The notes beneath the pieces were generated by a model that saw nothing but the letters and a program-made list of their open reading frames with translations, ran no database searches and had not been told where the DNA came from. The position numbers and the translations under genes are program-made. This document shows positions 21,160-54,859 of a stretch of 64,000 bases of DNA, one piece after another (position 1 is the first letter of the stretch; each line of letters starts with the position of its first letter). Location of the stretch: NCBI GenBank assembly GCA_030710605.1, contig CP092877.1, positions 71,569,524 through 71,633,523 of the forward strand, read 5' to 3'. The stretch comes from Cordylochernes scorpioides (taxonomy: Eukaryota > Arthropoda > Arachnida > Pseudoscorpiones > Chernetidae).

Positions 21160-21460
21160 CTCCACACTGGGTGAAGTAGAATGCGTCTGCCTTTGTCATT
21201 AAGACTGGGAGCACTACTCAGTGGCAGGCTGACTTAGCTCCAAAATAAATGGCCGCCTCTGACATGAGAACAGACGCCATGTGCAGCTGCTCCTAACATG
21301 GAGTACAAATGCTGCTCATCCTGTATCCCTGGATTAGGAGCCCTTACAGGGTACTATCAGCCGGGCCAGCTGAACCCAGGTTTTATTGAGCTTGTTACTG
21401 CTTCCCCTCTTCCTTTTTCATCCGGGCTTGGGACCGGCAAGGGCGGAGTTATTTATATCT
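21160..21460 (-). repeat. Dispersed repeat family copy
   Basis: Minus-strand copy of the family at 12585. Confidence 0.7.
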
Positions 21461-21603
21461 GATTATTCAACAATAAACACAAGGTAATAAGACCAAATCC
21501 AAATAATTGGTCTTATTACCTTGTGTTTATAATCTATAATCCAAATTGTGCCTTATCAATATTCAACAATAAGTTATTCCCAAAAACACTGAAGTAAACT
21601 AAA

Positions 21604-22492
21604 CTCATAGAATTTGTATAATCTTTACACAATTGGGGATAAGAAACAGCAACATTCTCAGCAGTAATAGTCTTCAACTCTACATCTTATTTACATATAA
21701 CTTATGGGAAATAACTTGGAGATTGTTTCATCATAACACTGTATTCATTTACATATACCTAACAGCCAATAGGAAAGAAAAAAAGGGTCAGATGTTTATA
21801 ATAATAAATGTTTATTTAAAAGCTGGGAATATCCTGAATGATCACATGAGCATTTTAGATTGTATCTAAAGGGGATCGGTGGAAGGATGGTCTAAACCGT
21901 TGTTTTTCGACCGCTACAACCTAGGTTCGATTCCCGCATTGGGTACTTTTTTTTTTTCTGATAAAAAAAAAATGATCCAATGGCCCTCAATTCTTGCAAA
22001 AGTCCAACAGCAAGTGCAAGTAACCAAACGGGGCTCTGGCACATTTGTAAGTGCAAAGTCAATCTGCTTTTCATATATGTAGACATGTGGTGTACTTACA
22101 GTAAAAGCAGTCGCCTACTTCTACCTACCATGATTATCATGGCCACGTGTACTTGGGATAAGCAAAAAAGATTGTATCTAAACTCTAAAAATTATTTAGA
22201 GGATTCTCCTATCCCACGGCCACTAGATGGCACTCTGCCATCTAAAATGCTCATACGATCATTCAGGATATTCCCAGCTTTAAAAAAAAAAAATATTATA
22301 AACACCTGACCCTTTTTTTCTTTCCTATTGGCTGTTAGGTATATGTAAATGAATACAGTGTTATGATGAAACAATCTCCAAGTTATTTCCCATAAGTTAT
22401 ATGTAAATAAGATGTAGAGTTGAAGACTATTACTGCTGAGAATGTTGCTGTTTCTTATCCCCATTGTGTAAAGATTATACAAATTCCATGAG
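21604..22492. repeat. Large inverted duplication (arms about 255 bp)
   Basis: 21604-21857 (AACTCATAGAATTTGTATAA .. GAGCATTTTAGA) is repeated in inverse at about 22235-22492. A SINE occupies most of the spacer. Confidence 0.8.
21871..22168 (+). mobile_element. tRNA-derived SINE, full length, 14-bp duplication
   Basis: Flanked by AGATTGTATCTAAA at 21857-21870 and 22169-22182. B box GGTTCGATTCC is intact. It sits in the spacer of the large inverted duplication 21604-22492. Confidence 0.92.
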
Positions 22493-22496
22493 TCTA

Positions 22497-22720
22497 TGCT
22501 CCTCGAGCTGTTTGATGATAAGCAGCATCCTCTCCCAAAAGTCCTGTTTAGTACATCTAATGCAAGCCAAAATGTGTTCTGGAGCTGTAGGTGCCAAGCT
22601 ATATTATGGACAAGTGTGGTAGATTTTGTTGTTATTTTCTATCTTCAATTGCTTGAGATGGCCTGTTCTAAATGTTGTTGCTGAGAATTGTAGCTGGTTA
22701 AAATAGATGCCCTGATGGGA
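22497..22720 (-). pseudogene. LINE C-terminal fragment
   Basis: The minus strand reads, in pieces, APEHILxCIRCTKQDxWERP and LLIIKQLEEHELMEFV, a zinc-finger-like C-terminal block of non-LTR retrotransposons. Repeated at 23690 and 36420. Confidence 0.55.
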
Positions 22721-22889
22721 GATTGGAATTAAAAAGAAATGTAATATCTTATAATGTGGTATATATATAATATTAGATAATATATATATAAAAAGACATT
22801 TTTTGTGGATTGAATAAAAAGATCTCCATCCATCCAATTCAATCAATCCAAAATATGCCTTTGGGTTTATCTAAAGATTTCTTCTTTCT

Positions 22890-23240
22890 TATCTCCACTC
22901 AATCATATTAGGGTGTCAAGCTTGTAGAGCTTGAAATTTTTGATGGTGTGGGTGAAGTAGAATGTGTCTGCCTTTGTCATCATGACTGGGAGCACTACTC
23001 AGTAACAGCCCAACTTATCTCCAAAAGAAATGGCCGCCTCTGACATGAGGAACAGACACCATGTGCAGCCACTCCTAACATGGAGTACAAATGCAGCTCA
23101 TCCTGTATCCCTGGATTAGGAGCCCTTACAGGGTACTATCAGCCGGGCCAGCTAAGCCCAGGTTTTTTAGTGAGCTTGTTACTACTCCCCCTCCTCCTTT
23201 TTCATCCGGGCTTGGGATCGCCAAAGGCGGAGTTATCAAA
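22890..23240 (-). repeat. Dispersed repeat family copy
   Basis: Minus-strand copy of the family at 12585; extends through CTCAATCATATTAGGGTGTC, a segment also near 15140 and 37440. Confidence 0.7.
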
Positions 23241-23345
23241 AGATTTAAATATGGATTGCTCTATTTTCAGAACAATATATATAATACCAATAAGATAAAT
23301 TATAACTATATTTGTTAGCAAATTTAAAACAAGAGGTTTTTAATA

Positions 23346-23570
23346 CAGTAGAACCTCTCTGTAAAGGACACCTAGTTGCAGAGTCAAAGTGTCCTTTAAA
23401 AAGAGATGTCCTCTTAACAGAGAGCTGCTAAATAGTAAAAATGATAATTTTGACAATGAAAACTGTCCTTTATAGAAAGGTTTCTCTAGCGTGTCTTCTC
23501 ATAGGCACTTCTTCCCTAAAGGACACTTTGGCTCAGCAAATAAGACTTCCTTCACAGGGAGGTTCTACTG
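23346..23570. mobile_element. pogo-like MITE, complete
   Basis: TIR CAGTAGAACCTCTCTGT / ACAGGGAGGTTCTACTG, flanked by TA (23344-23345 and 23571-23572). Interior GTAAAGGACACC and GTGTCCTTTA repeats. No transposase. Confidence 0.82.
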
Positions 23571-23689
23571 TACAATTTACTGGGAATGTGTTTTTTTTTT
23601 CAATAGTATCCTCAAATATTTATAATAAATTATTATGTACCTTGGTTGAAACAATTCTCTTATCAATATTTTTTAAAATCTGGGTTTGA

Positions 23690-24060
23690 CAGTTGTTGTT
23701 GTTGTTTCTTATCCCCTTGTGTAAAGATTACACAAATTCCATGAGTTCATGCTCCTCGAGCTGTTTTATGATGAGCAGTGGCCTCTCCCAAAGGTCCTGT
23801 TTAGTACATCTAATGCAAGGCAAAATGTGTTCTGGAGCTGCAGGTGCCAAGCTACATTTTGGGCAAGTGGGGTAGATTTTGTTGTTATTTTTCTATCTTC
23901 AATGGTTTGAGATGGCCTGTTCTAAATCTTGTTAGTGTTGTTTGATGCTGTCTGAGGTTCAGAGCTCCTCCTGGGTTCACTCCACTGTACCAGCTGTGCT
24001 TAGGTGGGATTCTCCAGTTCTTATTTATTTTTGTTTTGGCTACTGTTTCTATTTCTTTAA
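23690..24060 (-). pseudogene. LINE C-terminal fragment
   Basis: Minus strand: block LAPAAPEHILPCIRCTK, then RPLLIIKQLEEHELMEFV; extends upstream into an RNase-H-tail-like stretch. Stops and frameshifts throughout. Confidence 0.55.
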
Positions 24061-24199
24061 AAGTAAGGGTTTGACAGTGATCACAGAGTGAAAAAAAAAA
24101 AAAAAAATCTTCAATTCTGTCAGAGTGTAATTTGGGATTGGCTATTTATATATATCTAGTAACTACAACAGTGAAAGAGTCCGCTGCAGAGAGAAAACA

Positions 24200-24205
24200 T
24201 TTATT
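24200..24205 (-). promoter_or_regulatory. Polyadenylation signal AATAAA of DPM1
   Basis: AATAAA on the minus strand, 10 nt after the DPM1 stop codon; it would give a very short 3' UTR. Confidence 0.6.
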
Positions 24206-24215
24206 CAGATGGTCA

Positions 24216-45942
<21,727 letters not shown>

Positions 45943-46049
45943 TCAACTTTCACAAAAATAAATTTGAATTGAAACTATATTTATCATTATATTCTTTTAA
46001 CAAAATAAAATTATTTCCTACTTGTCCTTTCTGTGATAGAAACATTATT

Positions 46050-46105
46050 GGGAGGATGGGGGGCCTGGCTCATCAGTGGTGAACCCTCCCAGTGGTTTTG
46101 CCAGT
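46050..46105 (+). repeat. Fragment of the 7430/40913 TIR element family
   Basis: GGCCTGGCTCATCAGTGGTG plus AACCCTCCCAG matches the element interior; the termini are not recognisable. Confidence 0.55.
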
Positions 46106-46254
46106 GTAATATTGTATTGGGCTACTCTGCTTATATAAAGTTTTATAAATTTATAAAAAATCTGTTACTTCCGAGGAATTCTTTTAATAATAGTTTTCAT
46201 AATTACCACAACCAGGAATTCCTATAAAGTTTCAAATATACACTTATTAACAAA

Positions 46255-46435
46255 GCTTGAGGAAGTGGAAAGTCTTTGATGAAGCTGGTCAACTTTTTTT
46301 TTTTTTAAGGAGACAGGTTGTTCACACATGGTTATCTCGTGTGTCTTCAATAAAGGTCACTGTAATATCTTTCATAGTTATTGCTTGAATCCCGATATAC
46401 ATGCTAAATGGTACAACTTCCTCAAGCTTTGTCCA
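46255..46435. repeat. Dispersed repeat with GACAAARCTT inverted ends, copy 3
   Basis: Same family as 655-865. It directly abuts the 5' end of the Helitron-like element at 46436. Confidence 0.55.
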
Positions 46436-46743
46436 TTCATATACAGTTATCAGCGTCATAATCAATTCTGTCACCGTTTGCTTTTGTGAATGGAATAAAT
46501 ACCCAAATATGGCCATTTCTCATAACCATAGGTGGTTCAGTGGTAGAATGCTTGCCTGCCATGTGGGCGGCCCGGGTTCAATTCCCGGCCGATGCATTTT
46601 TTTTTTTTTACAATTTTTAAAACTCATTTATATATTATACAAGAATGATATCCACGGCGCCAATTTATAATTGTAACAAATAGTATTTGAATAAAATCAT
46701 TTAATCGGGTAAAACCCGGGCGTTGCCCGGGTCATTCGGCTAG
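46436..46743 (+). mobile_element. Helitron-like element carrying a tRNA-Gly-like sequence
   Basis: 5' end TTCATATACAGTTATCAGCG matches the copy at 40734; 3' end GGGCGTTGCCC hairpin, GGTCATTCGG, CTAG then T. The interior is a 71-nt tRNA-Gly-like sequence with a T-run. Confidence 0.65.
46526..46596 (+). tRNA. tRNA-Gly(GCC)-like sequence, probably pseudo
   Basis: 71 nt with GGTGGTTCAGTGGTAGAATG (D arm, A box), anticodon loop CTGCCAT (GCC) and a TPsiC arm GGGTTCAATTCCC (B box), followed by a long T-run as Pol III terminator. The acceptor stem has mismatches at two of seven pairs (CCATAGG against CCGATGC), arguing against a normal functional tRNA. It sits inside a Helitron-like element. Confidence 0.7.
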
Positions 46744-46924
46744 TGAGTGTATAAAAATAGAATAGCTCAGTACAATATTAGAGTAAATAGGGAAGATTAA
46801 GTTGGCCAAACTGCTGGGAAGGTTCATCATTGCCAAGCTAAGCTCTCCCAATTACAGTCTAACCTCATCAAATCAACACCCTGAAAGATCAGAGCTTTCA
46901 GTTGAATTAAAGTAAATGTTAAGG

Positions 46925-47085
46925 GACAATTTGGGATTATAGATTATAAACATAAGGTAATAAGACCAAATCCAAATAAATAAACATTCAGTACTTTCGT
47001 CTGATGATGGTAACAACACTGTTAGCGAAACTTCACACACTATTTATTTATTTGGATTTGGTCTTATTACCTTTTGTTTAAAGTA
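46925..47085. repeat. Penelope-type repeat with hammerhead-like motif
   Basis: Outer arms CATAAGGTAATAAGACCAAA and inverse. The interior keeps the non-palindromic CTGATGA-T-GGTAAC..GTTAGC-GAAAC at 47001-47031. Confidence 0.7.
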
Positions 47086-47216
47086 AGTGTTGAATTAAAG
47101 TTGGTTAGATGATTTCATTAAAAAATATTTACTGCTAGTGGACATTTTTTCTAGAAGATAACCAATATATAATTCAAGTAATATTTTTATAAGATACTGT
47201 GTTATTTATTTTATTT

Positions 47217-47519
47217 TTTTTGCTTATCCCTAGTACACGTGGTACAGACCATGATAATCATGGTGGGTAAAAGAAGGCGACTGCTTTTACTGTAAGTACA
47301 CCACATGTCTACACATGTGAAAAACAGTTCAACTTTGCACTTACAAATGTGCCAGAGCCCCGTTTAGTTACTTGCACTCGCTGGTGGGGTTGGACTTTTG
47401 CAAGATTCGGGGGCCATTGGAGCATTTTTTTTAAATAAGAAAAAAAGTGCCCAATGCGGGAATCGAACCCGGGTCGTAGTAGTCGAAACCCAAACGGTTT
47501 AACCAGCCTTCCACCGACC
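47217..47519 (-). mobile_element. tRNA-derived SINE, full length
   Basis: Minus-strand copy with head, B box and A-rich tail; short TTATTTTA-like flanks are consistent with a target duplication. Confidence 0.87.
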
Positions 47520-49072
<1,553 letters not shown>

Positions 49073-49077
49073 ATAAT

Positions 49078-49453
49078 TATTGCGATTTCACCGCCACTCT
49101 GTGTTGTGACGACGATCTAAATTCTATAGAGGTAGTCACTCACCTCTATTCTTGGTCGGCGGGGTTGAAGGTTCAAAGTTAAGGCGTCGTTGTTTATAAC
49201 ACTTTTAAAATATACGACGAAAACAGGAGGGAAAACTATATTTATTACAATTTAAGAAATAAGTAAAGTATTATTTAAATATTTACACTAAAAGATATTT
49301 ATAAAAAGAGAATCGTAGATCAGGGCAAATTCTAGTGTTCGAAAAAGTTGTTTACAAGTTCTTCCTCTATTGTTTCCTCATTTTACCGCTGCATCCCCGT
49401 GGCCGCTTCCGCCGGCTTCCCATTGGCTGCTTCGGACGTCTTCTTTTCCAACA
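49078..49453 (-). repeat. 3' LTR of the BEL/Pao element
   Basis: Identical to the 5' LTR by eye. Its first about 70 bp encode the C-terminus of the polyprotein. Confidence 0.94.
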
Positions 49454-52400
49454 TTTCTCCCACCTTTGAGTTGGCGTCTCGACGACTCAAACATGGAAAG
49501 GAAAAGTTCAGTAGATCCAATCGGTTGGGTCTCTTGATGGGCCGTCCGTAACTTGACACAACATTCGGGGTATCAATGTGATGTTGCTCTTGTTGTAAAG
49601 TCAAAGGGTCCTCTTCAGTTGTCAATCGAACTTCTTGTGTGGGAGATCGCTCCGTTAGAGGGTCTCGACATCTTATCTCGGGCGTTATCTCTAAATTGTA
49701 GAGTTTTTGAATAGGTCGTATTTTATCACCTGATGAAGTTTTCACTTTCGCAACCCTCACAAGTCCGTCTTTTCCTGGATAGAGTTGGATTATTCTGGCT
49801 AACGGCCAGTGTAGTCTCTTTAAACTCTCTTGTCCAATGAGTACCATGTCTCCCACCTTGAATGGTATGGTAGTCTTCAGGCGTCTCGTTTCTTGTCTCA
49901 GGAATCCAAAATATTCGATACGAAATCGTTCTCTAAGATCTTCTCGTACACGTTTGATATATTGATATTTGCGGGAGAGGGTCTGGTTATCAATCAAGTC
50001 CAGGTCTGGAACGCCAACCTCTCTGACCTCATGTAAGAACAACGAAGGTGTCAATGGAGCGAGATCCTCACTTTCTTCAGTTAGGTAGGTCAGTGGGCGT
50101 GTGTTCATCAAGCTTTCGACGTCACACATCACCGTGGAAAGTTCTTCATATCCCAAGGAGGTTTGACCGAGAATCCTAAAGAGCAATTGTTTCATCATTC
50201 CAATCAAACGCTCCCACCATCCACCCCACCAAGGAGCACCAGGCGGTATGAATTTCCAAGTGATGTTTTTCAATGTGGGATCACATTTTAATCTCGAAAA
50301 ATCAATCTTCTTTAAAGCATTAGCCATACCTTTGAAATTAGTCCCATTATCCGAATACACAATCAATGGTCGGCCTCTTCGAGCAATAAATCGGCGGAAA
50401 GCTTGGAGGAAGGCTTCCATAGACAAAGATGTCACAAGTTCCAGATGAACTCCTCTATACACTGCACATGTGAAGATGACAATCCATGCTTTCTTCTTAT
50501 TCTTTAAGATAAGATGTCCAGTTAGATCAACTCCTACTATTTCGAAAACTGCAGCATCTCGTACTCTGTCTTCTGGTAATGATGTTGACTCGACGGTAGC
50601 TGGTGTCACGGTGAATCGTTTACAGCGAATGCATTGATTGATGATCTTCTTGACGGTTTTCCTGGATCTTAGTATCCAATAGTTTTCTCTCAGAATACCG
50701 AGGAGAGTTTGTAGACCGGCGTGCCCGTGGGTTTCATGGTTCCACCTGATGAGCAAAGAAACCAAAAAGTGATCTGAGGGCAATAAAATGGGCATTCTAA
50801 AATTAGCAAAATCTTCTCTTCTGCAAATTTTAGTTTTTATTCTCAAAATCCCTGAAGAGTCTACTAGCAACTTAAAGCCTTGTAGTTTCTTATCTTCATG
50901 CCCTGAAAACGATTCTCTCTGGATAAGTCTTATCAGTATTATTTCTGACTTAGTGATTTCCTCTGTACTGAGATCTTCTGAAATTATCTTTCTTCTATCA
51001 ATCTTGGCGTTGTTGAAGAATCTGTATATCCAGGCGGTGATTCGTACTATTCTCAAAAAATGGGAATAACGTCCAAATAAATTTTCATTTTCTCTTGTCG
51101 TACACAAGGTGTTCAGGATGGTCTTGCGCCTTTCAGAATAAACAATCTCCAAATCAGGGATAATGGTTGATTTGGGCCACTCTTCTTGGGATACCTTTAA
51201 CCATGCAGGTCCCTCCCACCATCTTGTCTCCTTAAGTGATTCTGCTGAACATCCCCGAGATGGGAGGTCTGCCGGGTTTAATCGGCCTGGTATGTGGCGC
51301 CAAGATTCGGGGGAGCTAAGATTATGAATTTCCTTAACACGGTTCATCACAAAGGCTGCCCAGTTGTCTTCCCTTTGGATCCAACAGAGAGCATTGGTCG
51401 AATCGGTCCAATAAAATCTTGGAATTTCCTCAAATTCCAGATCTTGTATGACGTTAGCTGCCAAACGAGCTCCAATCAGACAAGCCAAAAGCTCCAATCT
51501 TGGGATGGTGAGTTTCTTCAGTGGAGCTACTCGTGTTCGAGCCTGTATCAATTGGATGTCCACTCTATCTTCCTTTTCAATGCGGAGGAAAATACAGGTT
51601 GCATAGGCAAACTGACTGGCGTCGCAAAAGATGTGGAGAGTGGTTTTCTCTACATAGGAGTCCTTAAAACAAAGCCATCTAGGAATTTCTATGTTAGGCA
51701 AGTGTTTCAGTTTGCTAAACCACTTCCAAAATCTTTGTACTAAACATCCAGGTAGGACTTCGTCCCATGTCAACTTCTGTATCCAAGTTTCCTGTAATAT
51801 CAGCTTGGGAATTAAAGTCACAGGACAAGCAACTCCTAATGGATCAAATATCTTGCTCGCTATTGAAAGTACTTTTCTCTTGGTGGTTGGTCCAATTAAT
51901 TCAAAATCTTCCAAACCAATTGTCAGTGTGTCTCTATCAGTATTCCATGTTATTCCTAAAATGTTCACTTCCTTATTCAGTTGGTTCATAAGAGAAAAGT
52001 CTGTAGCGTTACTCACCCAATCTCGGAGATTGAAACAAGCTGTAGAGAGCAGTTCAGTAGATTCTTTCACGAATTTCTCCGTTTCTTCAACATTCTGAAA
52101 ACTGGATAAACAATTGTCAACATAAAAGGATGATTTCAACTGTTCAGCTGTGATTTTTAAATGTTCAGGAGCCTTATCTAAGTGGAGAGATAAGGTAGCC
52201 TTTAAAAGATACGGACTAGTGGTAATTCCAAAAACAACCCTTTTATGTCGATACGTGATTAATCTTCCGTCTTCTGTGTGCCACAGGAATCGTAAATAAT
52301 CTCGGTCTTCTTCTTTTATTCCAATTTGTAAAAATGCTTTCTCAATATCGGAAGAGACACCAACTTCATATTTCCGGAATTTATTTAAAAGTCTTGGTAT

Positions 52401-54740
52401 AATTTCTATCAAATTGGGTCCCTTATCCAGACAGTCATTCAGGGAAAGTTTACCTCTCTTCCGGGCCGACGCATTGAATACTGGCCGTATTCTAGAAGTT
52501 TGACTGTTCCTTTTATACACTGGTCGATGTGGCAGGTAGTGTACACCATCTAGTTTATCCTCTCTGGCATACTCGATTATCCCCTGTTTCATCCATTCTT
52601 CAAAGATTTGTCCATACTCTTTCATGTCTCCAACTTCTTCAAGTTTTCTTCTTACAGACCTTAGTTGGTTTTCGGCTAGATCTTTATTCGAAGGAATCCT
52701 TTCCTTGTCTTGCACCCAGGGTAGAGCTACCTCATAGCGCCCCTCGATATCTCGCGTCGTGGTGTGGGCGAAATGTTCCTCCATTTCAGCTTGTAATGAC
52801 TGAGTCTTCTTCTCAACCTCCGCGTCAGAGACTCCAACTGCATCTAATTTCCACAAGTTTTCTAGATCCAAAGATAGAAGTGTGGTCACGCAAAGGGAGC
52901 TGATGTCATCTCTCACCTCCGTTGGAGGAATCTTTCCCATCACAGTCCATCCTAGTTTGGTACGGATTGCCACCAGTCCAGTTGAGATCCTTCTCTGATC
53001 ATCAGTTAGCAATCTCCCGGCGATGTCCGCGCCTATAAGGACTTCTATACGGTCTCTCATCAAATCAGACACGTCGAGTTCTTCACTCCCTTCTAAAAAT
53101 GATCTTGGACACACCGGAGGTATGCTTCCACAGATAAGGGGTTGACCTAGTGCTTCAAACTCACAGCGATAGGAATTATTGATGTCAGATAAATGAATGG
53201 TATAGACCTCATGTTCAACTACGTCGGTACTCGATCCTCCAAACAAGGAATGCCGGAAGAACTCTCTCCTTGATTGTTCGTATTCCATTTCCATTGCTGT
53301 GCTATGTAAAATATATGATCTTTGGGATCCGGTGTCTATTATAGCCCGTGCCGTCTTCTCCGTTCTGTTCCCTTTAAGGGTCACTCTCAAAGTAGGCAAC
53401 AAGACGTCTGGGGAGGTTGATAAGTTGGCGAGAGTTTCATCTTGCACTGTTGGAGACTTAGAAGTTCCACCTCGATCTAAAATCTGTTTTGTGCACATGA
53501 CATCCAGGTGGGAAGACATGTTGCAGATCGAACACCGGACTACATTTCTGCAAAATTTACTTAAATGGGAAGGCCGAAGACATTTAAAACAAACGCCTTT
53601 TTTCTTCATGAGTGATCTCTTTTCGTTTAAACTCATATTAGCTGCAAAGTCACACTTAGGGCTTCCATGGTTGTCTTTACCACAAAATACACATTCATTC
53701 GATTTGTGAACTGAATTCAAAAGTTCTGAAGCTGTCGCAATTGGTTTTTCATTGTAGAATCTTGTCTTTGGATGTTTGTTTACTAAATTAGGTTTAGAAG
53801 TTGATTCATTCCCGGTACCGATTTCGTTTCTAAAACTCTTCTCCCGTGCAGTTAATTGTCTTTCCAGAAAGGTAATCAAGTCATTAATTACATAACCTGT
53901 CGGGAGTTCTTTGTTCAATTCCAAATTAAGGTCTGCAGGTAGAAGCTTTATTATTATCGGGCACAACAGTTGTCCGTAAACATCAATGGACACGTTTAGT
54001 GACTCGAGACTTCTTATTTGAACACAAAGGTTGTCAAAAAGTTCGCGGAAGGTTCTTACATCGTTTGACGTTTTGAGTGGTCTCATTGACAACAAATTGT
54101 TCATATGTCGGCTAATCAAAATGTCTTCCCGTCCAAATCTGTCTTTAAGCAATTTTATAGCTTTCTCATAATTGTCCGCAGATAAAGCGAAACCTTCGAC
54201 TGTGTTTAGTGCAGTTCCGCCGAGATGTGACTTCAGATAGTTAAATTTATCGATCGGGTTCAGTGAGTTGTTCTGGTGAATAGCTGCATCAAAAGAATTC
54301 CAGAACGTCAGCCAATCACTAAAGTTTCCATAAAATTTCGATATCATCAATTTCGGAAGTTTCACAGTCGTGCAGGAAGGTACATAATGTCTCATTTCAT
54401 TTTCATCTATTCGTGAGTTCGAATTCGGTATATTTTCGCCATGAAAATCTGATTGGCGAATCTTTTTATTTGCCCTAAATCTCCAAGTAATATATTTCTC
54501 TCGATATTCCTCTACGCCCTGTAATTCCTTCTCTAAATCGTCAGTTTCAAGAAGCGTTTCTATTTCGTGATCCACTAATTTAAGTTCGTTAAATGATTCA
54601 TTTAATTGTTCTAATAATTCTTCAAGATCAATTCTAATTAGCGTGTCAAGTCCACTTTCAATCTTATTGCATGTTTTCGTTAAATATGATCTGTTAATAG
54701 CACGCTTCTTTTTTAAACGTAGAATTAATTCTTCCGCCAT
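49383..54740 (-). CDS. BEL/Pao gag-pol polyprotein
   Basis: 1785 codons, no interruption. In order: coiled N-terminus; Gag-like domain (LPKLMISKFYGNFSDWLTFW, about 125-260); three zinc knuckles with CVFCGKDNH, CFKCLRPSHLSKFC and CSICNMSSH (about 350-420); Pao-type protease with IDTGSQRSYI (about 468); RT with YVDN (about 874) in the position of YVDD, a form common in this superfamily; RNase H with IFCDASQ (about 1037); HHCC finger H..HAGL..CIRCKRF; integrase with GVDLTGH (about 1405), YSDNGTNF (about 1463) and WWERL Glu (about 1510); C-terminal KVGDMVLIG domain. The final 23 codons lie in the 3' LTR. Confidence 0.96.
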   Translation of the reverse strand: MAEELILRLKKKRAINRSYLTKTCNKIESGLDTLIRIDLEELLEQLNESFNELKLVDHEIETLLETDDLEKELQGVEEYREKYITWRFRANKKIRQSDFHGENIPNSNSRIDENEMRHYVPSCTTVKLPKLMISKFYGNFSDWLTFWNSFDAAIHQNNSLNPIDKFNYLKSHLGGTALNTVEGFALSADNYEKAIKLLKDRFGREDILISRHMNNLLSMRPLKTSNDVRTFRELFDNLCVQIRSLESLNVSIDVYGQLLCPIIIKLLPADLNLELNKELPTGYVINDLITFLERQLTAREKSFRNEIGTGNESTSKPNLVNKHPKTRFYNEKPIATASELLNSVHKSNECVFCGKDNHGSPKCDFAANMSLNEKRSLMKKKGVCFKCLRPSHLSKFCRNVVRCSICNMSSHLDVMCTKQILDRGGTSKSPTVQDETLANLSTSPDVLLPTLRVTLKGNRTEKTARAIIDTGSQRSYILHSTAMEMEYEQSRREFFRHSLFGGSSTDVVEHEVYTIHLSDINNSYRCEFEALGQPLICGSIPPVCPRSFLEGSEELDVSDLMRDRIEVLIGADIAGRLLTDDQRRISTGLVAIRTKLGWTVMGKIPPTEVRDDISSLCVTTLLSLDLENLWKLDAVGVSDAEVEKKTQSLQAEMEEHFAHTTTRDIEGRYEVALPWVQDKERIPSNKDLAENQLRSVRRKLEEVGDMKEYGQIFEEWMKQGIIEYAREDKLDGVHYLPHRPVYKRNSQTSRIRPVFNASARKRGKLSLNDCLDKGPNLIEIIPRLLNKFRKYEVGVSSDIEKAFLQIGIKEEDRDYLRFLWHTEDGRLITYRHKRVVFGITTSPYLLKATLSLHLDKAPEHLKITAEQLKSSFYVDNCLSSFQNVEETEKFVKESTELLSTACFNLRDWVSNATDFSLMNQLNKEVNILGITWNTDRDTLTIGLEDFELIGPTTKRKVLSIASKIFDPLGVACPVTLIPKLILQETWIQKLTWDEVLPGCLVQRFWKWFSKLKHLPNIEIPRWLCFKDSYVEKTTLHIFCDASQFAYATCIFLRIEKEDRVDIQLIQARTRVAPLKKLTIPRLELLACLIGARLAANVIQDLEFEEIPRFYWTDSTNALCWIQREDNWAAFVMNRVKEIHNLSSPESWRHIPGRLNPADLPSRGCSAESLKETRWWEGPAWLKVSQEEWPKSTIIPDLEIVYSERRKTILNTLCTTRENENLFGRYSHFLRIVRITAWIYRFFNNAKIDRRKIISEDLSTEEITKSEIILIRLIQRESFSGHEDKKLQGFKLLVDSSGILRIKTKICRREDFANFRMPILLPSDHFLVSLLIRWNHETHGHAGLQTLLGILRENYWILRSRKTVKKIINQCIRCKRFTVTPATVESTSLPEDRVRDAAVFEIVGVDLTGHLILKNKKKAWIVIFTCAVYRGVHLELVTSLSMEAFLQAFRRFIARRGRPLIVYSDNGTNFKGMANALKKIDFSRLKCDPTLKNITWKFIPPGAPWWGGWWERLIGMMKQLLFRILGQTSLGYEELSTVMCDVESLMNTRPLTYLTEESEDLAPLTPSLFLHEVREVGVPDLDLIDNQTLSRKYQYIKRVREDLRERFRIEYFGFLRQETRRLKTTIPFKVGDMVLIGQESLKRLHWPLARIIQLYPGKDGLVRVAKVKTSSGDKIRPIQKLYNLEITPEIRCRDPLTERSPTQEVRLTTEEDPLTLQQEQHHIDTPNVVSSYGRPIKRPNRLDLLNFSFPCLSRRDANSKVGEMLEKKTSEAANGKPAEAATGMQR

Positions 54741-54859
54741 CTTGTAAACAAAGCAGCAAGTAGGGTTAGCAAGCGAGTTCCAAAATGGTCAGCTAAAAAT
54801 GTTTTTTTTTTTTTCTTTCTAGAATTTACCTTCAACTGTCCCGGCTGGGATGCCAAAAA
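54741..54859 (-). other. BEL/Pao leader with primer-binding site
   Basis: Between the 5' LTR and the ATG. TGGCATCCCAGCCGGGAC, starting five bases after the LTR, is the likely primer-binding site; I do not assign the tRNA. Confidence 0.6.

Larger units (their letters stand above)
20648..24199. other. Intergenic repeat field between Rieske and DPM1
   Basis: No gene. Contains the foldback MITE 20936, dispersed repeats 21160 and 22890, the inverted duplication 21604-22492 with a SINE, the pogo-like MITE 23346 and LINE C-terminal scraps. Confidence 0.7.

Noticed and set aside
22604-23318. Short open frames in the dispersed repeats around 23.1 kb
   Set aside because: They recur with the repeat family at 12585, 21160, 37122 and 42303 and are not conserved in frame.
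52100-52140. YVDN in place of YVDD in the BEL/Pao RT as an inactivating change
   Set aside because: This form is common in the BEL/Pao superfamily, so it is not evidence of decay.
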